From assembly GCA_023436825.1 (NCBI GenBank), contig JAEZHS010000624.1:1-6234 (forward strand): a stretch of 6,234 bases of DNA, in the 5' to 3' direction. The position numbers and the translations under genes are program-made. The notes below the pieces were generated by a model. It was not told the DNA's origin and ran no database searches. It worked only from the letters and a program-made list of their open reading frames with translations. The number at the start of each line of letters is the position of its first letter. Positions within the stretch are counted from its first letter, which is position 1. This DNA comes from Pseudomonadota bacterium (GTDB taxonomy: Bacteria; Pseudomonadota; Alphaproteobacteria; Reyranellales; Reyranellaceae). This document shows positions 6,190-6,234 of the stretch, piece by piece.

Positions 6190-6206
6190 CTCATGATACA
6201 TGAGCG
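6188..6206. promoter_or_regulatory. Operator-like palindrome CGCTCATG-ATA-CATGAGCG
   Basis: This is a perfect 8-base-arm dyad around a 3-base AT-only centre, 19 bases in all. The short AT centre and arm length suit a dimeric helix-turn-helix regulator better than a terminator stem. It could act on the phosphatase gene to the left (about 100 bases from its start) or on a gene to the right beyond the edge. The regulator is not identifiable. Confidence 0.4.
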
Positions 6207-6234
6207 TAGGGAGCCGAATCGACCTTCGGTCGAT
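6200..6234 (+). other. Possible first codons of a plus-strand gene running off the right edge
   Basis: From ATG at 6200 the frame reads MSVGSRIDLRS without a stop to the window end. The wording faintly recalls N-termini of RpoN-like sigma factors, but eleven residues cannot establish this. No Shine-Dalgarno sequence precedes the ATG, and the operator-like dyad overlaps it. It may simply be non-coding sequence. Confidence 0.12.
6218..6234. repeat. Hairpin at the right window edge
   Basis: ATCGACC-TTC-GGTCGAT is a perfect dyad with 7-base arms and a 3-base loop, ending exactly at the window edge, so it may extend further. The core CTTCGG can also form the stable UUCG tetraloop with a different register. 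It may be a terminator for a gene on the right or another operator. The bases beyond the edge are needed to decide. Confidence 0.35.

Overview
The window is GC-rich, compactly coded bacterial DNA. Gene families (an orphan Bug/TctC-type binding protein, a TRAP-type DctP binding protein, a two-subunit molybdenum hydroxylase of the IorA type, a phosphotriesterase-family hydrolase) and the strong G/C preference at third codon positions suggest an alphaproteobacterium with a large catabolic gene repertoire (Bradyrhizobium- or Reyranella-like). This is inference from content; there is no rRNA or marker gene. No tRNA, rRNA, CRISPR array, insertion sequence or phage gene was seen.

Layout. (1) At the left edge, minus strand, are the first 25 codons of a [2Fe-2S] subunit of a molybdenum hydroxylase. 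A 192-base gap with two small hairpins follows. (2) A minus-strand pair comes next: a Bug/TctC-type periplasmic binding protein (1310-2293) translationally coupled through an ATGA overlap to a phosphotriesterase-family metal-dependent hydrolase (270-1313). (3) Divergent from that pair, across only 54 bases, is a 716-residue homologue of the large subunit of N,N-dimethylformamidase (2348-4498, GTG start). It ends tail to tail with the next gene at a strong hairpin that probably terminates both. (4) On the minus strand are a DctP-like TRAP binding protein (4521-5498) and, upstream of it, a low-molecular-weight protein tyrosine phosphatase (5600-6091). (5) The right edge (6092-6234) is non-coding or holds only the first codons of a gene. 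It is packed with perfect inverted repeats.

How the genes may work together. The core is 270-4498: a periplasmic solute receptor, a binuclear-metal amidohydrolase-superfamily enzyme and an amidase-like large subunit, sharing one short divergent control region. A reasonable hypothesis is uptake followed by two hydrolytic steps on a small amide, lactone or ester. The substrate cannot be read from sequence. Neither the small subunit of dimethylformamidase nor any membrane component of the TTT or TRAP transporters is present here. The phosphatase looks like a housekeeping or signalling gene unrelated to the module.
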